This document shows positions 63,401 through 64,000 of a DNA stretch of 64,000 nucleotides, piece by piece (the first letter of the stretch is position 1; each line of letters starts with the position of its first letter). The translations under genes were made by a program, and so were the position numbers. The stretch lies in the NCBI GenBank assembly GCA_050331455.1, contig JBHJGV010000003.1:12907-76906 (forward strand). The letters are read 5' to 3'. Origin of the DNA: CAYUYV01 sp050331455. GTDB taxonomy: Bacteria > Pseudomonadota > Alphaproteobacteria > JAJFIK01. The notes under the pieces were generated by a model. It ran no database searches and was not told where the DNA came from. It worked only from the letters and a program-made list of their open reading frames with translations.

Positions 63401-63532
63401 GAGGATCTCCTCGCCAGTATTTCTCAAACTCAAGTCGGCAATTACTGCAACATCGTTTTGATGACTTGCAAAAGTAATGCGCTCTAGAATCGCAGCTTTA
63501 ATTTCAATGGACTGTGTTTCGCTCTTGGTCAT
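57497..63532 (-). CDS. DUF4011-type SF1 helicase-nuclease, 2011 aa, IS-flanked
   Basis: Domain order: an N-terminal beta domain (about 1-150), a transglutaminase-like fold (about 215-255, GGVATCLDTAHLF and RGHAFCGVW with Cys and His), DUF4011 (about 380, LWKRKLLDLTLRNRLLNLRD), and an SF1 helicase with Walker A GPPGTGKSQT (about 692), DEASQI (about 1334), GDPKQMPPSNFF and WNVAITRAT (about 1570). A PD-(D/E)xK Vsr/DUF559-like nuclease (about 1640-1700, FRVDLGIV, GVECDGATYHRS) and a DUF3320-like winged helix (about 1840-1890) follow. The start at 63532 is preferred (GGGGG upstream). GC is visibly lower than in its neighbours. Similar proteins occur in defence islands; anti-phage activity is inferred. 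Confidence 0.88.
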   Translation of the reverse strand: MTKSETQSIEIKAAILERITFASHQNDVAVIADLSLRNTGEEILESLELHLTCEPALVAPRIWRIDRLNPNSELRLPDRSVPLAGAMLSDLTERMRADLRLTVQKDGAVLAEHHHTLTGLAHNEWGGSTHMPELLAAFIMPNDPATDRILSQAAETLRQAGEQPSLDGYQSKSRQRVWTQVSAIWSAISSLRLAYAAPPASFEREGQKIRTPSAILDGGVATCLDTAHLFAAALEQAGLNALVSFTRGHAFCGVWLQPQQLPALTTDDCAVLRTSVALSELVLFETTLVTREPPVPFSRAVEAADRQIRLENEGEFVYALDVKRTRLQQIQPLGARTQSADISDTDQGEHVVLGLEAAPHLPPFDLSVDDKPAEDAPESRLNLWKRKLLDLTLRNRLLNLRDSKTAIPLICPDPAKLEDKLANGTKIRVISAPQLSGNLGDRDGALFEQRTQEDFAERMAEDAFDRDEVFSNRSKEELAASLTDLYRKAKSDLQEGGANTLFLSIGILRWRQSADEERHHRAPLVLVPVTLERRTAASEVKIVRHEDETVFNKTLLELLRQDFEISLPQLEDDLPADESGVDIPLMWEILRKALRDVPGFEVTKEVVLSTFSFAKYLMWKDLADRTEDLKRCAFVQHLIDHPRDPYRNSASVLRPDETDEKIPTSELFMPLPADSSQIAGVHASAQSGDFILEGPPGTGKSQTIANIIAHNLGLGRRILFVSEKMAALEVVYRRLEDKGLGTFCLELHSNKANRRHVLDQLGKSWHAQKVTADENWQSKTRELQRLRNDLNALVNALHRPGPTGISAYAAIGRAARYGPCHPLRLAWKGGLEASPAQNREEYEELADAAAAAGSAFAEIEDADRHALQSITHTDWSMAWQRRLVEAAQNLQSVIERLAPVLDDFRRLTGLAHVGRTPSACAALTIFLESLETAQPQDVSALVGSDGELVANTLDAACKELVVFRRTKKTLSGPYNSDRLCQVPLTDFHRADDRVRSVFWPLSAIQKSTLTNRMQKAFKTRHKPNPSQDLPILEKLQQLHENLKTLTSRLPAGVSWQGLKTDIADVDQALAAAQTIRSATAEMAQTLEDLPALQSLVQKICHARATDGGTRISQSANQLRGCLADFADALQTFRSMASIGEISDASVLNDGEDDLDALHKKATQILDRQSRINAWCRWLDARKELERWQLACLVDALEAGLIAPDQAKENVQTAYAFWIAEQLIDDRTELQRFAALRHEDKIEAFRDIDQAVSDLSAEYVRARLSGEIPRPDAVHTPQEYGILARELRKKRGHQPIRKLINDMGNALTTLTPCLFMSPLSVAQYLSTNNQLFDLVIFDEASQITVWDAIGAIARGKNTIIVGDPKQMPPSNFFDRTPTDQDEESADLPDDMESILDEALAARVKLHRLTGHYRSRHESLIAFSNHRYYGGELVTYPTAQTQDMAVSFVQVDGQYQRGKGRTNPDEAKAVVREAVRRLTDPEHSKLSLGIITLNAEQQRLIDNLLDDERRKSPELEAFFGEGTDEPVFVKNLETVQGDQRDVILLSIGYGPDAPGATTMSMNFGPLNRKGGERRWNVAITRATSEVVVFASFNPSMIDLTRTSAAAVRDLKHYLEFAQRGPAALAEAIQHVGGTDTYDSDFEEAVAIALRDRGWIVHTQIGVSKFRVDLGIVDPDAPGRYLAGVECDGATYHRSPSARDRDRVRQAVLENLGWRLVRIWSTDFFIDPQSTLDRVHHQLTGILSNVREKRESESTRPDATNKLSRNQTDEADPQSVIHHPQGVEAEETDTDNAPVAPSSPQRTLFDDAPVSQPERVAKGQRAPAQSPSKVLNAQSKPSDEPASETLDPDRFYNDDYLPVLRKNAIRVIDDMGPVTFRHLCEMLARAHGFQRTGRQITSQVWKALPKTVQRTQAPDSNTILWPREQAPTAIMDFRGFHLGHTERVWADIPYPEKLGLAQAVLASGPHGDAASVMASKIGLSRLHQSTRQEFETLLADIPQMKSKTVEPGALGRPT

Positions 63533-63670
63533 GGAAAACCCCCGTTCGAGCATGTCCGGGGCGATCAAACATCTGGGTCGTTTGGGTGTTATCTTTCCGC
63601 CCGCCTTTTTGCACCCTCCAGCATAATGGATGCATGGTCACACGCAATGACCATGACGGGTTGGTTAGCC

Positions 63671-63789
63671 CCGCATTCCCCGGATGACGTTCTGATTTCG
63701 TGCCTCTAAGCGCCGATTCATGTATTTATATCAGTGGCTTGAGGCGAATGTGCGAGGCGTTTCATGGACGGCATGGCGGGTGAAGATGA
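63671..63789. repeat. Second copy of the IS1380 left end (truncated)
   Basis: Matches 56486-56604 at 118 of 119 positions (the only difference is at 56552) and in the same orientation. It stops at the point where an IS256-like element begins. It places the helicase gene between two direct IS1380 copies 7.2 kb apart. Confidence 0.9.
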
Positions 63790-63826
63790 TGGGGTGGGTA
63801 GCGTCCCTGGGCGTGGTGTAAGAGCT

Positions 63827-63892
63827 GTGGGTAACCGGCCCGCCGGAGCGACCGCCATTAGTCTGGTGGAGGCGGGCCGGTTATCCACAGCG
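63827..63892. repeat. 20-bp inverted repeat in the IS leader
   Basis: CTGTGGGTAACCGGCCCGCC and GGCGGGCCGGTTATCCACAG are reverse complements except for one base, with a 26-nt loop. Transcripts entering from outside would fold here, before the transposase start; such hairpins can limit read-through expression of transposase. Confidence 0.8.
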
Positions 63893-63959
63893 GGCGGTCA
63901 TCGCACGCGAATCCTGCGAGGTTGCGGTTGCGACACAGCAACCAAAGGAGCCTTGCACG

Positions 63960-64000
63960 ATGACCGACGACAGACTGGCGTTATTCGAGTTGATTGACCA
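63960..64000 (+). CDS. Transposase N-terminus, IS256-like, partial
   Basis: AAAGGAG lies before an ATG at 63960 that opens MTDDRLALFELID and runs off the window. This N-terminus fits IS256-family (mutator-like) transposases, which often begin MTxDRxAL. With only 13 residues visible, the family call is tentative. Confidence 0.5.
   Translation, partial: MTDDRLALFELID

Larger units (their letters stand above)
63790..64000 (+). mobile_element. IS256-family-like element, left part, cut by window edge
   Basis: Begins where the IS1380 repeat ends. It contains a 20-bp inverted repeat (63827-63846 and 63873-63892) upstream of a transposase start at 63960. The start GGGGTGGGTAGCGTCCCTGG is a likely terminal repeat. 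The element runs past the window, so its right end and family are not confirmed. Confidence 0.55.

Noticed and set aside
1..64000. tRNA genes or CRISPR arrays
   Set aside because: No cloverleaf-like block with a T-loop and no regularly spaced direct repeats were found by reading.

Overview
The window is about 65% GC with dense gene packing. It reads like the chromosome of a free-living alphaproteobacterium. Supporting signs are a PodJ-like polarity protein with Sel1 repeats and a peptidoglycan-binding end, a TIGR02186-type membrane protein paired with a TauE/SafE permease, an ExoD protein, an fsa-xerC pair, a MerR-controlled beta-oxidation cluster and type I-type (RTX) secreted proteins. No tRNA, rRNA or CRISPR array was seen.

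Layout. (1) 2-550: end of a pirin gene. (2) 637-15357: a seven-gene accessory cluster holding a 1178-aa orphan protein, a GTPase-like P-loop protein, a membrane coiled-coil protein, a SUMF1-fold protein, a trypsin-like protease with a STAND-like tail, a MoxR AAA+ ATPase, and a membrane protein joining a degenerate vWA-like domain to a SUMF1 domain. Its make-up matches the MoxR/vWA/trypsin/SUMF1 type of regulated conflict system and is the best candidate for an undescribed system. Just downstream (15358-16160) lie displaced SUMF1 fragments. One differs from the 3' end of the SUMF1 gene mainly at adenines, the pattern left by diversity-generating retroelements (DGRs), but no reverse transcriptase is visible. 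(3) 16161-18770: a GH5 glycoside hydrolase with SdrD-B repeats. (4) 18808-24446: two DUF3429 membrane proteins, TIGR02186 plus TauE/SafE, and the PodJ-like protein. (5) 24723-36018: a small protein, a MerR regulator with a 26-bp perfect palindrome upstream, then two acyl-CoA dehydrogenases, PaiB, thiolase, FadJ, an alpha/beta hydrolase and two thioesterases. This is a fatty-acyl-CoA degradation locus. (6) 36491-47310: a YfbK-like vWA lipoprotein, a dienoyl-CoA isomerase-like crotonase, a small membrane protein, an RTX protein, an ECF sigma/anti-sigma pair, ExoD and an esterase. (7) 47396-51631: nitroreductase, two acyl-CoA dehydrogenases and a nitronate monooxygenase. (8) 51695-56387: XerC, transaldolase, GMC oxidoreductase and TetR. 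(9) 56486-64000: a mobile region. A 2011-aa DUF4011-type SF1 helicase-nuclease of visibly lower GC sits between two directly repeated IS1380 ends, and an IS256-like element interrupts the second.

How the parts work together. The MerR regulator probably senses CoA-ester or branched-chain catabolism and controls the beta-oxidation genes beside it. The acyl-CoA dehydrogenases, thiolase, FadJ and crotonase supply the cycle, and the thioesterases relieve acyl-CoA overload. The two accessory blocks, the MoxR/SUMF1 cluster and the IS-flanked helicase, look like independent conflict or defence modules added to an otherwise ordinary chromosome. Functional roles for both blocks are inferred from domain content and context only.
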